DNA of 64,000 nt from Sophora flavescens (taxonomy: Eukaryota; Streptophyta; Magnoliopsida; Fabales; Fabaceae): NCBI GenBank assembly GCA_030762895.1, contig CM061067.1, positions 50,307,667-50,371,666 on the forward strand. Direction: 5' to 3'. Position 1 is the first letter of the stretch. Every line of letters starts with the position of its first letter. The notes beneath the pieces were generated by a model. The model was not told the DNA's origin. It did no database searches and saw nothing but the letters and a program-made list of their open reading frames with translations. Both the position numbers and the translations under genes were made by a program. Positions 46,023-58,193 of the stretch are shown here, in pieces.

Positions 46023-47445
46023 TGATGCGTGATTTTTAGAATATAAAGGCAAGTGCACCTCGTCGCAATCAAGTAATACGGTGGTGAGACCGGTTATCGT
46101 ATCCACAGGGATTGGTTGTCAATTACCAATTCACAAACTTAATAACTATCTAGACTAAACTATGGTATGAGATATCAAAACAGAAAACAAAGCAATACAA
46201 TATTTTTGGTCTTTTTGGACTTTTAACAAACACTTGGAGTGCAGAATTTATAATGGTTGAGATTGTCAGGTTTAGACTACACTAATCCTCCCTTGATTGC
46301 AATGAAATGGCTAACAACACAAGTCCTAATTCAATTATGCCAATCAAGCCTTTTCTAAAGTACTCAAGCCTAATGTCTTAGGTGCATTGAGCCTAAAACC
46401 CCAAATTAAACCCTAATGTCTTAGGTGGATTAATCTGAGATTTTGCATTAAGTCAAGACTTATAAGATTGCAAGCAGCCAACACCTATGTCTAGATTCTT
46501 GGACTACTTGGCATATGATTCATGAGCATGCCTTAACACCAACCTTTCAGTTATCTATCAAAGCAACATATCATTCCTATGGGTAGCTAAGCCAAGGAAA
46601 GCATTAAACACAGAATCACATACTCATAAAGAAATATAAACTTGTATTGAAATCAAATCAATTAACAATCAAGTTTAGAAAAGCTACATCTAAACCCAAC
46701 AATGGGGGAATTAGCTATACATGAATATGTCTACAAAAGGGAAAGAGAGAAGAGAGAAAGAAAACTTCATGACGAATCCTTCAATCTCCTTCCAATCCAA
46801 GAGCAGAGAGATGTCATCTTTAAGGTCCCAGCCTTCCCCCAGCCATCAGCCCTCTTTAGGGTTTCCAAGCCTCTGCAAAAAGTCCCCTTTTTCTATCTGC
46901 TGTGCTGTTATTTATAGATCCGTCGCGCGTCACGGCCGTGATGTCCATCACGGCCAGGCCGTGACGCTTTCTGTTTCTGGAACTTCTGGCATTTTAAGTC
47001 TCTCGCGTGGCGAGACCTTGCTCGCGTCGCGAGCCTCCACTTCATGGCCGTGATCTCCATCACGGCCAAGCCGTGATGGTCTCTGACTTGTGGTGGTTTT
47101 GGGTCACGGTCATGATGTACATCACGGCTAGGCCGTGACAGACTCTGTTTTCAGCCTTTCTGCCTTTTCAGTTTTACCCGATCATGGCCGTGATGGGCAT
47201 CACGGCTAGGCCGTGATGGGCATCACGGCTAGCTCATTTCCTTCACTTTTAAGGCTCTAATTCATCCAAGCTTCATCATGGCCAAACCTAGGGCATTTAA
47301 TCATGAATTCCTGCAAAACAACACCACAACACCACCTTATCCGTTCCAAAGGAAAAACTATACAAAATCAACACTAAATTGGCCTAACTATATGCAAATG
47401 CATGCAGAAATGTACATGAAAAATGAGGTGAAATCACACTCATCA
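46023..47445 (-). repeat. 5' LTR of element C
   Basis: 1423 bases; holds the promoter palindromes and TATA box. Confidence 0.92.
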
Positions 47446-48389
47446 GGGCCCCCCAGGGGACCCCCCAACCAAAAATTGGACGCCTGCAATTTTAAAGGAA
47501 CAACGCTACAATTTTAAAGAAACAACGCTACAAAAAAAATTATACTATAAGTATAGGGAGTAACGATGACATTAATGATAAAGTATCTATTTAAAACAAC
47601 AAGAGACAATAATTGATGAATATTTATTGGTGTAAATTGTTATTGTTATTATTTTTTTATGCCTACTGCGATATTATTTGCTAGTCATTATTACGGGATT
47701 TTTTTTATTACCTCTTATTGTTTTAAATAGATACTTTATCAAAAAGGAACCCAGTTTGATCAAAAAGCCGAGATCTGTTCCTTCCTTCCATAAGAAACTG
47801 CAAACCCAAATTTAAATTTAAATTGAGGCAAAGAGACAGAGAGAGAATGCCTTGTTTGGGGAAGTGAGGGACGACTCCGATTGCTTGGGAGATGGCTGGG
47901 AGCCTTGGGTCTCCCTTCAGACCATTCTCTTCCGCGAACATTTTTCTCTCTGTATTTTGTTCAGTTCAGTAAAAAGCTTCCTCTCTCTTGTTGTTTTAAA
48001 TAGATACTTTATCATTAATGTCATCGTTACTCCCTATACTTATAGTATAATTTTTTTTGTAGCGTTGTTCCTTTAAAATTGCAAGCATCTAATTTTTGGT
48101 TGGGGAACCTCCCTGGGGGCCCCCCTGCAGTGCCACGTGATACACTGCAGGGGAGGTGACGCTGCAGGGGAAGGCGCCATTTGCAGTGGCACCTCCCCTT
48201 TTGACTTTTTTTTTAATTGTTAGACGCCAACTGCAATGGCGCCTTCAAAGGCGCCATCTGCAGTGGCGCCTTTGACCCGTCAGATTGAAAAATAATAAAA
48301 TATGCCACGTGTCCAAAACGACCCCCATTGGTAAATAGTTTCAGAATAACCCTGAACTGATAAATAGTTTCTAAAAGGAACCCAGTTTG

Positions 48390-48844
48390 ATCAAAAACCC
48401 TAAAATGGCACCCTAAAAAGTACACAAAATTTATTATTGTAACAAAATCCAAATCAGACGTACCTCGAGTGACACACAAATTTTTATGCTAGTGCTCCTG
48501 ATCAATGTTGACTTTTGTTGTTCTTTTCAAAATTGATTTCCTGGTGATGAACAAAATATCCCCATTAGCAGTAGCTAGAATGCAACAGCCACCATACCAT
48601 GTCTGAATTTGCTTGGCAAAAGGGAATTATGAACATATGAACTATGAATGGAAGAATAACCACATTAGTTGAAGAGACCAACAAGGCAAAATAGATATTT
48701 AAAAGAAAAAAACACGCAAGAAATTAATTGATTGTTTTGCCATACGACAGGATGCTTTGCTTGCCATTGTTCTTTAAAAATCATAAAATAAAAACAATTA
48801 ATATATAATTGACTCAAGAAACACCGAAACCATTCTCAATTTTA
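48390..48844. other. no gene recognised
   Basis: On the minus strand a stretch after a CAG acceptor-like site (48604 downwards) reads YGGCCILATANGDILFI before a stop. Too little to call a gene. Confidence 0.3.
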
Positions 48845-49180
48845 CATTACTAGAAATTGCGGATTTTCTTATTGATTTTTTCGCACGAATTTCCTACGAA
48901 TTTTACTACAATTTTTCAACAAATAAGATATTTTCCTGTAGATTTTAATTCGTAGGAAATTTTGACATTTCCTACGAATTTTTATGTGGATTTAAATTTT
49001 TTCCAAGAAAATCTATAGAAAATTTCATGTGGATTTAAAAATCACCAGGAAAAAATTACCCACAAGTTATTACATGGGGACAGAGACCCGTAGAAAAATT
49101 CGCAGGAGACCTGTTTCATGCGGATTTTTGAACGAAATCCGCAGAAAAATCCACATGTAATCAAAAGATTTCTAGTAGTG
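48845..49180. mobile_element. CACTA-type MITE
   Basis: 336 bases with ends CATTACTAGAAAT and ATTTCTAGTAGTG, close to the CACTA-superfamily CACTACTAGAAA terminus. Interior carries inverted TTCCTACGAATTT / AATTCGTAGGAAA units. No matching 3-base duplication was evident (TTA against AAT). Confidence 0.65.
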
Positions 49181-49971
49181 AATTTCTTTTCACCACCACA
49201 GTCGAGCATGATTATCTCAGGATTAAGGATTTCTCGCTTAACAAATGATACCAATCTTAACCTGTGAACAACCAAAAAGAAAAGGAAAAAAAAATCATGA
49301 GGGGCTCAAAATTGGGAAATGATGAACAAGACTATATTTTTCAGGAAAAAAACGAGGAAAGGAATGTTATGGGCATAAGTTTCCAAACCTTCAAAATCAA
49401 CAAAACTAAAATAAATATATTGTTTGAGTAAATAAAAATAGCGAAAGGAAGAGAGAACAGTTGATATAAGTAATTGTCACCCATCAAAGAAAGCAGAAGG
49501 ATTTGGATGTAAGAGAGAGGCTTGATTGGAGTGACAAAATGTAAGTCCAAGCTACAAACATTGAGGAGCTTAATTAAACAAAAGAAATAGGAAAGGCAAC
49601 CTTATGATTATGGAATCTCAGGCTGAAATTTTACAAACACAGTCTCTGGCCGAATACTGCCTTCAAGCACCTTGTTTTATAAGATAAAATTGTATAAAGT
49701 ACCATAATGGTACGAGATTAATTTATTTATTTCTCTTTTAAAAAAAGCTCTTTTATAGTGAGTAAGTAAGAGTGTATTTACCCTTACTTAATTATAATGT
49801 ATTTAGCTCTCAATCCACTTTAGCTAATCAAGAATGAATTTAATCTTACGTTCACTTTTCATTCAAGGTCACTTAGATAAGTCTTATCATTCTTAATACT
49901 ACTTTTTGTTACTTAGAAAATTAATAAGGACGTTTTCAAATAATTAATGACCTTTTTCTACGAGTTAATAT
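49181..49971. other. no gene recognised
   Basis: On the minus strand two acceptor-led open stretches are visible, at about 49250-49185 (LVSFVKREILNPEIIMLD) and 49670-49608 (LEGSIRPETVFVKFQPEIP then stop). They might be exons of a host gene but share no proven frame. Confidence 0.3.
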
Positions 49972-50059
49972 TGTAGGATCAAGCACTTACCACTAGGCTA
50001 AAAGTTATGATTGTTAGGCAGGGCGCAACTTATTTCCTTAAGCCTGACAACATAGAAAT

Positions 50060-53000
50060 GATTTTTAATAAAATAAAATCATAATTTTACTCTACCTTAT
50101 GGTATAACATCACGGTAAAAATTTTGGTTTAAAATTCAGACAAAACCTGATCTGCGTTTTAACTGACAGTAAGATTTTACTGATTAGAAAACCTAATTTT
50201 GACCTGAGAACGAAACATTTTAGATTTTTATTTTATTTCCAACCATAGTGGTTATTTTGAAATTTTTAAAATAAATAGGTTACTATACGAGTTTCGGGCG
50301 TAAAACCCTAAATCGGGTAATCGACGGAGTCGAGAATGGACGTGCAGAGACAAAACCCGACATCAGATGCTTAGACCTCTTGCCACCTGGGGTGGTGAGT
50401 CATATGGGTGAGTCATCAACGTCATGATGACATTCGAACAAAAAATTTGATATTTCTTCAAACCAGTGTAATGACCATTTTGCCATTGGACCATTTTACC
50501 CTTGAACATCTAATGAAATGTCAAGTTTACCCAACAATATGTGGACATAATCCAGCCACACTTACAACCAATCCTCACCACATGTTGGTCATGATGGCTT
50601 TTGGAGGGAAATGACCAAAATGCCCATAAGTCCTAACTTAATCACAAAATTACCATTGTGTAAAATTACTCTAGTATAATTTTTATGATTTGGACCCATT
50701 CACCCCCAAAACCCATGGCCCAACACTCCTTCACGAGGCCACTCCATTTCTATAAAAGCCATGTATCATCTTCTTCATCAAGATTTTCCATTTTCTCCAT
50801 TAAAAAGCTTAAGTTCCATAAGCCATTTTTGTGAAGCAACTAGTTGATTCCTTGCTCATTCTACAATTCCAAGAGGTATACCATACTCCTCTCACTCAAT
50901 CATCATCATGTTCTTCAATTATTTTTGTGTTTTGGAGCCATGATCATATTTTCCAATTCTTAGATCTAGAACTTTAAATAATTTTAGAAAATTGTAGAAA
51001 AATCATAAAAATGTGAAACTAATTTCTATGATCTAGTTATGATCTCTAATTTCATCATCCAAGATCTTGGAAAATTTAGAGATCCCTAGCTGTTTCTTTT
51101 GGTCTGGGCCGAACCTATGTGCTAGTGGGTTTAGGTGATTTTCTTCATTCTTTAACTTGATTTCTTGTTGGTTGTTCATGGCTAGGTTTTGTGGGTTCAA
51201 AACCTTGTGATTTAAGTGAACAACATCCTTCTACTACTTGAGTTTCAAGTGATCTACAAGAGGTAAGGGGGGATATTACTACTATCCTACCTTAATGTAG
51301 ATATGTATGTGGTTTAAAATAATTGTATGTTGGTTTTCAAATCCTAAGTGTTAGGATTATGTATATATTATTGTTTATGGTTGTGTGATCCTCTTGGAGG
51401 ATTTGATTTGATGTTTGGTTGTGGTATGATATGTCATATGGTTGTTTTGGTTCCAATGACCTTAAGTTGGAACCATGATTGTTGTTTGCTTGATGTGTTA
51501 AGAAAAATGCCTAATATATTTATTTAAGGCCATTCGGCCATAACTGGTTGAGGGAGTTCCATGGGGATTTAATTTGGTTGGATAATTTTTATATGGAGTG
51601 AATGAGTATATAAGAGTATAGAAATTGTTTTGGGTTGATTTGGAGATATATGTTAACAGATATGAATTTTTGAGTCTTTAGGGACTTTTATGCAATTTCT
51701 GGAGAATTTCGGGACTGAAATATAAATATGAAAATATGTCATACAGTTGAAGTGAATGATAAAATAAGACCATAGAAATTGGTTTAGTGTAAATTGAATT
51801 AATACATAAAAAGATATAAGCTTTTTAGTAAACAAGGACCTTTTTGCAATTATTGTAAAATATTTGGGGGCAGAAATGTAATTTATGGAAACATTGAGGG
51901 TAACTGAAAAATATATCTATAGAAGTTGGTTTGGTGTAATTTGAAGTTATAAATAAAAAGTTATAAGGTTTTAAGTGAATAAGGACCTTTTTGTAATTAA
52001 TGAAAGTTTAGGGACTAAAATGCAATTTTCGAAAATAAATGTTATTGGACAGTTAGAGACTGTTTTTCATAACTATTAAACTGTTCTAAAACTCCAAAAT
52101 GAGTTTTGGACTATTAGAGTGTAAAATCGTTGAAAAAGGATTTACGAGATTTGCAAACTTAACAACGTTCGGTCAAATTTTTAAGAATTTCGCATACATG
52201 GAAAGGAAACTTTAAAAGCAGTGTTTCAACATCTTAAAATTAGTATTATAACCTAGGTGAGTAATATATTTGAGGTGAAGAACCATATTTTCAAAAGTAT
52301 GGCTTTTGTGCCTAAATTCATTAAAAAACGGGGAAACCGTCGTCAAGCGTTTTAAAGATATTTGAGGAAACCATGATGTAATGTTTGAAATCAGTATTTT
52401 TTTATACTTTAAAATAAGTATGGTATCTTAGGAAAGTAAATGATTTGAGAAAAATAATTATATTTGTGAAAATATGAAATTTATGTTAAAATATAGTAAA
52501 AAGCAGTAAAATGGTATTTTAAGAGTTTCAACGTTTTTCAAGAAACGGTTTTGATGAATTTAGTACTCATGTACTTTGATGGAATCTGATTTTAAAATGG
52601 TTTGGTTTTAACCAAAGGTTTTAGTTTTAAAGACAAAAGAGAATTTTAGTTTTCAAGACTAGTATTTCAGTAAGTTCATATTTTCACATGTGACTTAGTG
52701 AAAATATGAACTTACTGATTTATGACTCATGATGAAGCAAGACCATTTGTCATAAAGTGTGGATAATTCATTATCCATACCTTCATAAGATTTAATGGAC
52801 TAAGAGTTATTAGATTTTCTTGAAAGCCAAGAGAAAAGCTCAATTAGAAAAGTGTAAAGAAATAAATGATTGGACCGTCGATCCAATTTCATAATGTGTT
52901 AGGACTTGTAAGTAAGTGCCTTAAAACATCTTTACACAAACATGGAAAGTTTGCTTGAGAACTGTAGCTCGGTGAAGAGCCGATGTTTTGTACCCGAGAA

Positions 53001-54350
53001 TATCGTTCGTCAGAGATTGACAACAAGTGGATTCTGGTGGAATCACGAGGTTATCTGATGGATAGACCAATTGGACGTATTCCAGCAATTTTACCCAACT
53101 ACATAGTTGATACTATATTCAGAAAGGTCGTTGTGCCAAGGAAGCTAAGCTTCCCAGTAGTAGAGGTTTCATAAAGAGCCCGTTGTTCCACAAAAAGTTT
53201 GAGATCACATGTGATTATGATAGTACGTACATTATGATTATGATATGAGCCTTGTGTGCCATGATAGCCACACATGGTGCCTGAAGGCGAGCGTAGATGA
53301 AACATGTACTAACCATTCCTTTCCAAAATATCATCTTAGCTCCGATGTCAGAATCGGATATTTCTTGAGGCTGTGTAGGAATGAGACTATACAGTTTCAA
53401 TCAGTTTCTCTCTATTCCCGTCCTTCGATGGACAAACTGTGTCTGGTATGCTTGATAAGCTTACCGGCGAGTTTGGTATAGTATATTCTTGGAGTTTTGA
53501 GTTGCAGAATTAAAACGGGAGATAAAAGAAATATAATACTGTTGTATTATGTACCTGTGAATCGTACCATTGCATGTCTGCCTTATGTGTAAGATAAATG
53601 GAAATCTCACCTCCTTATTTTATTTTGCCTATGTCACTGGCTATGTGCTTTCTGTATTCCTTTGAGAAGATTGAGACGTCAGGGTGACGCTTGACTGATT
53701 CATCATAGAGATCGAGGTTCGAGCATGCGAACGTTATGGTGGAACTTCTATTAAACTTCTTCCAGACTTCAGAAGGTTCAAGGAGATGGCATTAGGGTTT
53801 CAGTTATGCCTAACCTTTCTTTTCTTGAGATTGGCATAATAGTCATTAATTAGTTCGTAAGTTATAGTTTTCCTTAGAAAGGAAATGGTTTAGTCTAAGA
53901 GTTACTTTTGTAGTGACTCCAGTAGAGACATTTGTGACGACGTCGGCAGTGGACTAAAATAAAGTTAACACTAGATCTCGTCAATTGGGTTTACCCTTTT
54001 CACGATGTACGAGAGAGGATTGTATTTTCTATTTCAGTTTGGCCAGCTGGGTATGTCTGGGAATTAATGTTACTGTTTATGGAGCTGCGTCTCCATATCT
54101 TTATACTGGATCTTTGTATTTCAATGATTTTGTTTGAGTCGGGTTGGGTCTTGTGCAAATGATTTTCGAACTTACAACCCTAAAAAGGGTAATAGAATAT
54201 TTTATTGTCCATTCACTTGAATCAAAGTATTTATATTTGCGACTTGCGAAAAAGAAAAAAATCACCCATTCTTTTATAGCCAATTTTAATCAACCTACTT
54301 TTCGACCTTAAAATGACACGTACGATGTAACGCTCGAGAAGGGTGTTACA
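50060..54350 (+). mobile_element. third A-related LTR, 5' truncated
   Basis: Ends GGGTGTTACA at 54350. Aligns with family A from about 50060 (ACTCTAC...CACGGTAAAAATTT, CCTAATTTTGAC, GAACGAAACA) but lacks the first 100 or so bases including TGTAACACC. Has TATA box, both donor-like sites, and a long stretch rich in short AT-rich runs. No gag attached, so a solo LTR or remnant. Open frames in it are short and unconvincing. Confidence 0.75.
50751..50757 (+). promoter_or_regulatory. TATA box of third A-related LTR
   Basis: TATAAAA in CCATTTCTATAAAAGCC, followed about 120 bases later by ATTCCAAGAGGTATACC. Confidence 0.6.
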
Positions 54351-54529
54351 CTTAGGCAGGATATTGGCCAATTACCAATAATCCCTCTCCTAGCGCTAGC
54401 AGTGCATTACATGGGAATTGAACCTATATATGTCCTGCTCTCATACCAAGTGTAGGATCAAGCACTTACGGCTAGGATAAAAGTTATAACTGTTAGTCAA
54501 GGCACAACTTTATTTCCATAAGACTAACA

Positions 54530-54969
54530 GCAGTCAGTGCCATGTTTCGATTTGACTACGACCCCTACTGACCTTGCCACACCCGACTGCGGCTCCACAA
54601 GGCCTCGCAAGAGACAAAATGCTAGCCCACTACCAACAAATCTTTGTTTTTGGATTAATAAAAATAAAATCACTTGGGTAAACAATGGATTATAAGAAAT
54701 AAAATGATTAATTTATTAAATTAATTTTTAAAAAAAATTCCTTCATTACTTTGTTTATCATATTTGTAATTGTTTTGATTTCTATAATGGCCATTAATGT
54801 AAAAAAAAACGATGGTCAAAATTGTCATAATTCACTTATAAAAAACCACACATTTTTTTGTAGTGTATGTTACTCGTATTAACAACTAAACAACTAAATT
54901 TGTCGCCAAAACTAACAGAAAACTGACTTTGCCATTAAAAATTTTAGTAACCAAATTAACTGTTATCAA
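54530..54969. other. no gene recognised
   Basis: Short GC-rich stretch (54540-54640), then AT-rich sequence. Nothing identifiable. Confidence 0.4.
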
Positions 54970-55191
54970 CTAACGAATGATGAGGGTTTTATGATCCTGG
55001 TCGGCGTGGCTTCTTCTAATTAGGTTTTGATGACTCATCAAGTTGATATCACGAATCAAGTTCGATGTGCTTGGTACGTTCATAGAATGTGGGTTTGCTA
55101 GCAATGTGGATGTAAGATGGTTGTCGCATAATAATAAAATCATTGAATCAGTGGAAGGCAATTGAAGTCTTATAACAAATAAGACATCCAC
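54970..55191 (-). pseudogene. copia RNase H remnant
   Basis: 73-codon frame with LQLPSTDSMILLLCDNHL and STLLANPHSM, matching the C-terminal RNase H region of Ty1/copia (CDN, ANP motifs). The rest is frame-shifted. No LTR seen nearby. Confidence 0.6.
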
Positions 55192-55302
55192 TGAGCTTCA
55201 TAAGTAGTGGATGCAAGCCATGATATGCAGCTGCAAAGGAAGAGCAACTAATAAAAAATTGTTTCCTACTCTTCCAAGATAGCCTATGTAGCCAGAACCA
55301 CT

Positions 55303-55437
55303 TTTTTTTTGCTGATAGGCAAATGTTAGTGTTAATATTAGTATTTTGTTAGTGAGTGGGGTTTGAACCCTCAACCCCCTTATCATTCCACTCCTTAACT
55401 CCCTCACCCCAACCACCAAATCAACCTTATAACCCCT
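55303..55437 (-). mobile_element. SINE with target duplication
   Basis: About 135 bases on the minus strand: tRNA-like head with GGTTCAAACCCC (B box), body, then an A-run end. Flanked by GTAGCCAGAACCACT (55288-55302) and GTAGTCAGAACCACT (55438-55452), a 15-base duplication with one mismatch. Confidence 0.85.
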
Positions 55438-55452
55438 GTAGTCAGAACCACT

Positions 55453-56065
55453 AAAACCATGCAACCAAAAATGAAAAGTGTTTTGGAGTTAAGAATTGAG
55501 CAAGTAAAGTGGCACTGCATTTGGGGAAAAAACTAAAAAAAAGAAAAGAAAGAAGGACAATGGAAGTTAAGAAAAATAAATATTATCTTTCCATATTTTA
55601 TCATAATTTTTACACTTTAAAACTAAAAATTTATTAATTATCTATTATTACTTTTAAAGTAAAAACCTAATGATCAATAATTATTAAATAGTTATAAAAA
55701 TGATATAAAGAAAATTGTGGTGAAAAAAAATTAAGATTCGAGTGAGAAAGAAGAGAATTATTCCCACTTAATTGTTTCAAAATATTTACTCTTTCTTAAT
55801 TATCTTTTGATATTGTTGTGTTGGTGAGTTGAAAAAAAGTCAATACAAAGCTTTAGTAATAAATGAAAATAATTGTATTTATTTAACTAATTATTCATTA
55901 TTAAAATACTTAAAACATTTTATTATTATTTGTAAGTGAAATTATAATTTACTATATCCTAAAATTTGAGTCATGTTCGACTTAGTTTCTAAAGTTTAAA
56001 ATTTTTTTTATCTCGGACATTTGTTCACAATGACTCCTCCATTCATTTTTCTGTTAAAAATTGTG
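55453..56065. other. AT-rich, no gene recognised
   Basis: Nothing identifiable. Confidence 0.4.
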
Positions 56066-56073
56066 ACCGAAAG

Positions 56074-56803
56074 TAGGGGTGAGCATGGGATGGATTGGGA
56101 CGGGTCATGTTTGTCCCTTATACGGCCCTTAACATTGATAGAGCCAAATCTTTGAACCCAAACACTCCTCTAAACCCGAAGGAATCCGGTCATATGCGGG
56201 TTGGTTTAAGATCGGGTCTAAATGAGATGGGAACGGGTTGACCCGAATTTAAACAATTCTTTGTAAACACAATTCCTATGAGTGAGAAAATGTTAATTTT
56301 TGTTATAAGGTAAAATATCAACAAAAGATGCTACCTAAAAGTCACCAATTGACCCAAAATTATATGTTACAAAATATCATCAAATAAATCATTTTGCTAG
56401 AACTTTCCTTGATACTCATGTTACCAAAGCCACATTGTTAAAAATAAAATTCTCTCATCAAACAAGATTCTTTCAATGTCATAAAAGCCACAAAATGCTT
56501 CCTAAAAGCCACCAATTGGGCTAGTGTGAGATGTGAGAGTAGAAGTTTAGTAATTTACTTCATACTTCTTCCTAAGTGAGCGCATGTGAAACATATTCTA
56601 GGGAATGATAAAAGTATATTTTTATTATATAGGATGGGTTGGGTAACCCGAAGGTCAACCCGGAACCGTCCCTAACCCAGCTGTCGGGTCACAAAGTGGG
56701 ACTCGGGTTCCTCCCTTCTCTTATGTGGGTTAGGGTCAGACTCAGCCCTAACACCATAGATTGGGACGGGTTCTAGGGCCGGGTCGGATTTTGCACACCC
56801 CTA
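56074..56803. mobile_element. non-autonomous hAT element
   Basis: 730 bases, terminal repeats TAGGGGTGAGCA and TGCACACCCCTA, target duplication ACCGAAAG / ACGGAAAG (7 of 8). Repeated GGGTTGGG, CGGGT and GACGGGT units near both ends. No coding capacity. Confidence 0.8.
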
Positions 56804-56811
56804 ACGGAAAG

Positions 56812-57506
56812 TGATATGTGTGATACACGGGACTATATTTGGACAAAAACATCCATTTATTTATATATAGCCATTAACGACAAATTTTGAGATAGATGCA
56901 TATAAGAAAAAGAATGTAAGTTGATATTTTGAGATAGATTTTGAACACTTCATTAGTTCAAGTTTGATATAAAACAACAGCAAGGAAATAACATACCATG
57001 TATAAAGAGAGATGTTAACAATACAACTAAAGGGAGGAAAACATGCCCACCTAACCAGAAAAAGCAAAAGAAAACAAAGTGTGAAATATATCAAAGCATT
57101 AGAAAGAACCTACAACTACGAACATATTCTTATTCCACCAAAAATGTAAGGGAAAGGAGACCCCCTTGTGAATGCAGGCGTTGTTACTACTTACAACCAA
57201 TTACGTACCAAAATTTACCCGAGAATTGTATTAGTATAATAACAATTTTGGTCTCCTTATTGCTGCCTAAGCCTTTGAACTGTATCAAGTAAAACAAAAC
57301 AAAACAAAAACTTCACGTTGTGCTGGGCAAACCCATGTGCATACAGTTTTTCCCCCCTAATAAGGTGAATTATGAAATGCAGTTTGATGTGATTGAGATA
57401 TACTCAAAAATCTAAAAACAGTAAATCTAAATACAAAATTTTTCCTAAATCTAAATAAGAGTGATAAACAAAATTTACCAAAGTTGAAGTTAAAGAAAAA
57501 ATTTAC
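56812..57506. other. AT-rich, possible intron of minus-strand gene
   Basis: Follows the GT donor at 57506 on the minus strand. No coding stretch recognised. Confidence 0.3.
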
Positions 57507-57845
57507 ATGTTGCTTTAATAATTTAAAAAGGCTCTCTTTCTTATCAGGCACATCGCTCAAAACACCTAATGCCATATTAGGCATGTACCTTGATCAATTA
57601 AAAAACAATCAATAGTAGAAGCAGCATAAACACTTAGAGCAACATGGAAGTTGAAGGGTGAATGAATAATACCTTTGGGAAAGATGAGAATTGACGACGG
57701 AAGTAGTGTGAGATGTTGCGGAGGAAGAAATGGAGGACCGTTTATCCCTGTATGATGCCAATTGTGACCACTGGTTCCTCAAATTACGTTGCGCCGCTTG
57801 CCTCCATAGCCTCACCACTGATGACGGAAGTGGGTTTCCATTGCT
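57507..57845 (-). CDS. candidate 5' exons of a second host gene
   Basis: Minus strand. Exon about 57845-57673 encodes VVRLWRQAAQRNLRNQWSQ, a Ser/Thr-rich stretch and SHLSQ, ending AAAG/GTATTA. Exon 57588-57507 starts after GATCAAG and encodes MPNMALGVLSDVPDKKES and LFKLLKQH, ending at GTAAAT. The phases join. The basic, Ser-rich, acid-poor N-terminus would suit a mitochondrial presequence. Upstream is a CT-rich stretch with CCCTAGG and AACCCTAG, plausible as a 5' UTR. The start codon is unclear: the frame opens after a TAA at the edge, and the nearest ATG (57842) is in another frame. Family not recognised. Confidence 0.4.
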
Positions 57846-57984
57846 CGCTGCTTAAGTTCAGTTCAGTCTGGGGAAAGGGGATATTGTGAGATGGAGCATT
57901 TTCTGCCCTAGGGTTAGGAGGAATAGAGGGCTTAGAGAGAGAGGGAGAGCTTCAGGCTAAAATGCGATAGATTTAGTGAACTGT

Positions 57985-58193
57985 AAATATTAGCATCGGC
58001 AAGTCCGAATCTATTATCAAATTTTACTTGAGCGTCGGTCAGGCCCACGAAAATTTTGCAAAAAATTTAAAAGAAAAAAATTGCGACCTAGCGACGATTT
58101 AGCGTCCATTTAGCCTACGCTAAGTTGCAAAATTAGCGTTGGCCATGAGGCCCATGCTAATTTCCACCGCTATTTTGTTGTTTTCTTGTAGTG
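57985..58193. mobile_element. CACTA element end (TTTCTTGTAGTG)
   Basis: Ends TTTTCTTGTAGTG, the inverse of the CACTACAAGAAAA terminus. Contains repeated AGCGTCGGT/TAGCGTCC/TTAGCGTTGG units typical of subterminal repeats. The other terminus was not found. Confidence 0.6.

Larger units (their letters stand above)
41770..47445 (-). mobile_element. non-autonomous LTR retrotransposon C
   Basis: 5676 bases, target duplication GGGCC (41765-41769, 47446-47450). On the minus strand: 5' LTR 47445-46023, Asp-tRNA primer site, ORF, spacer, polypurine tract, 3' LTR 42994-41770. LTRs start TGATGAGTG and end CGCATCA. No polymerase genes. Related to element B in primer site, promoter palindromes and ORF, though the LTR sequences differ. 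Confidence 0.93.
41574..48389. mobile_element. foldback (long inverted repeat) element D, split by element C
   Basis: Left arm 41574-41769 plus 47451-47592, right arm 47989-48389, loop 47593-47988. The arms match in inverted orientation, from AACTGGGTTCCTTTTAGAAA outside to TAAAGTATCTATTTAAAAC inside. They contain GC-rich pieces such as GGCGCCACTGCAGATGGCGCC-like palindromes and CCCCTGCAGTG. The right arm has about 60 extra bases. The outer phrase GGAACCCAGTTTGATCAAAAA recurs inside the loop at about 47745. No transposase. Confidence 0.7.
49972..54529 (-). mobile_element. TRIM-like element with short LTRs, holding a large LTR insertion
   Basis: Terminal repeats of 78 bases (49972-50049) and 79 bases (54451-54529), both starting TGTAGGATCAAGCACTTAC and ending TAAG.CT.ACA. 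On the minus strand TGGTATGAGAGC, an iMet-type primer site with one mismatch, lies 2 bases from the LTR at 54448-54437. Without the 4.3 kb LTR inserted in it, the element would be under 300 bases. No target duplication was found. Confidence 0.65.

Noticed and set aside
53245..53481. 78-codon frame in the third A-related LTR
   Set aside because: No similarity to the LTR ORF at 30867-31349 and no coding signature.
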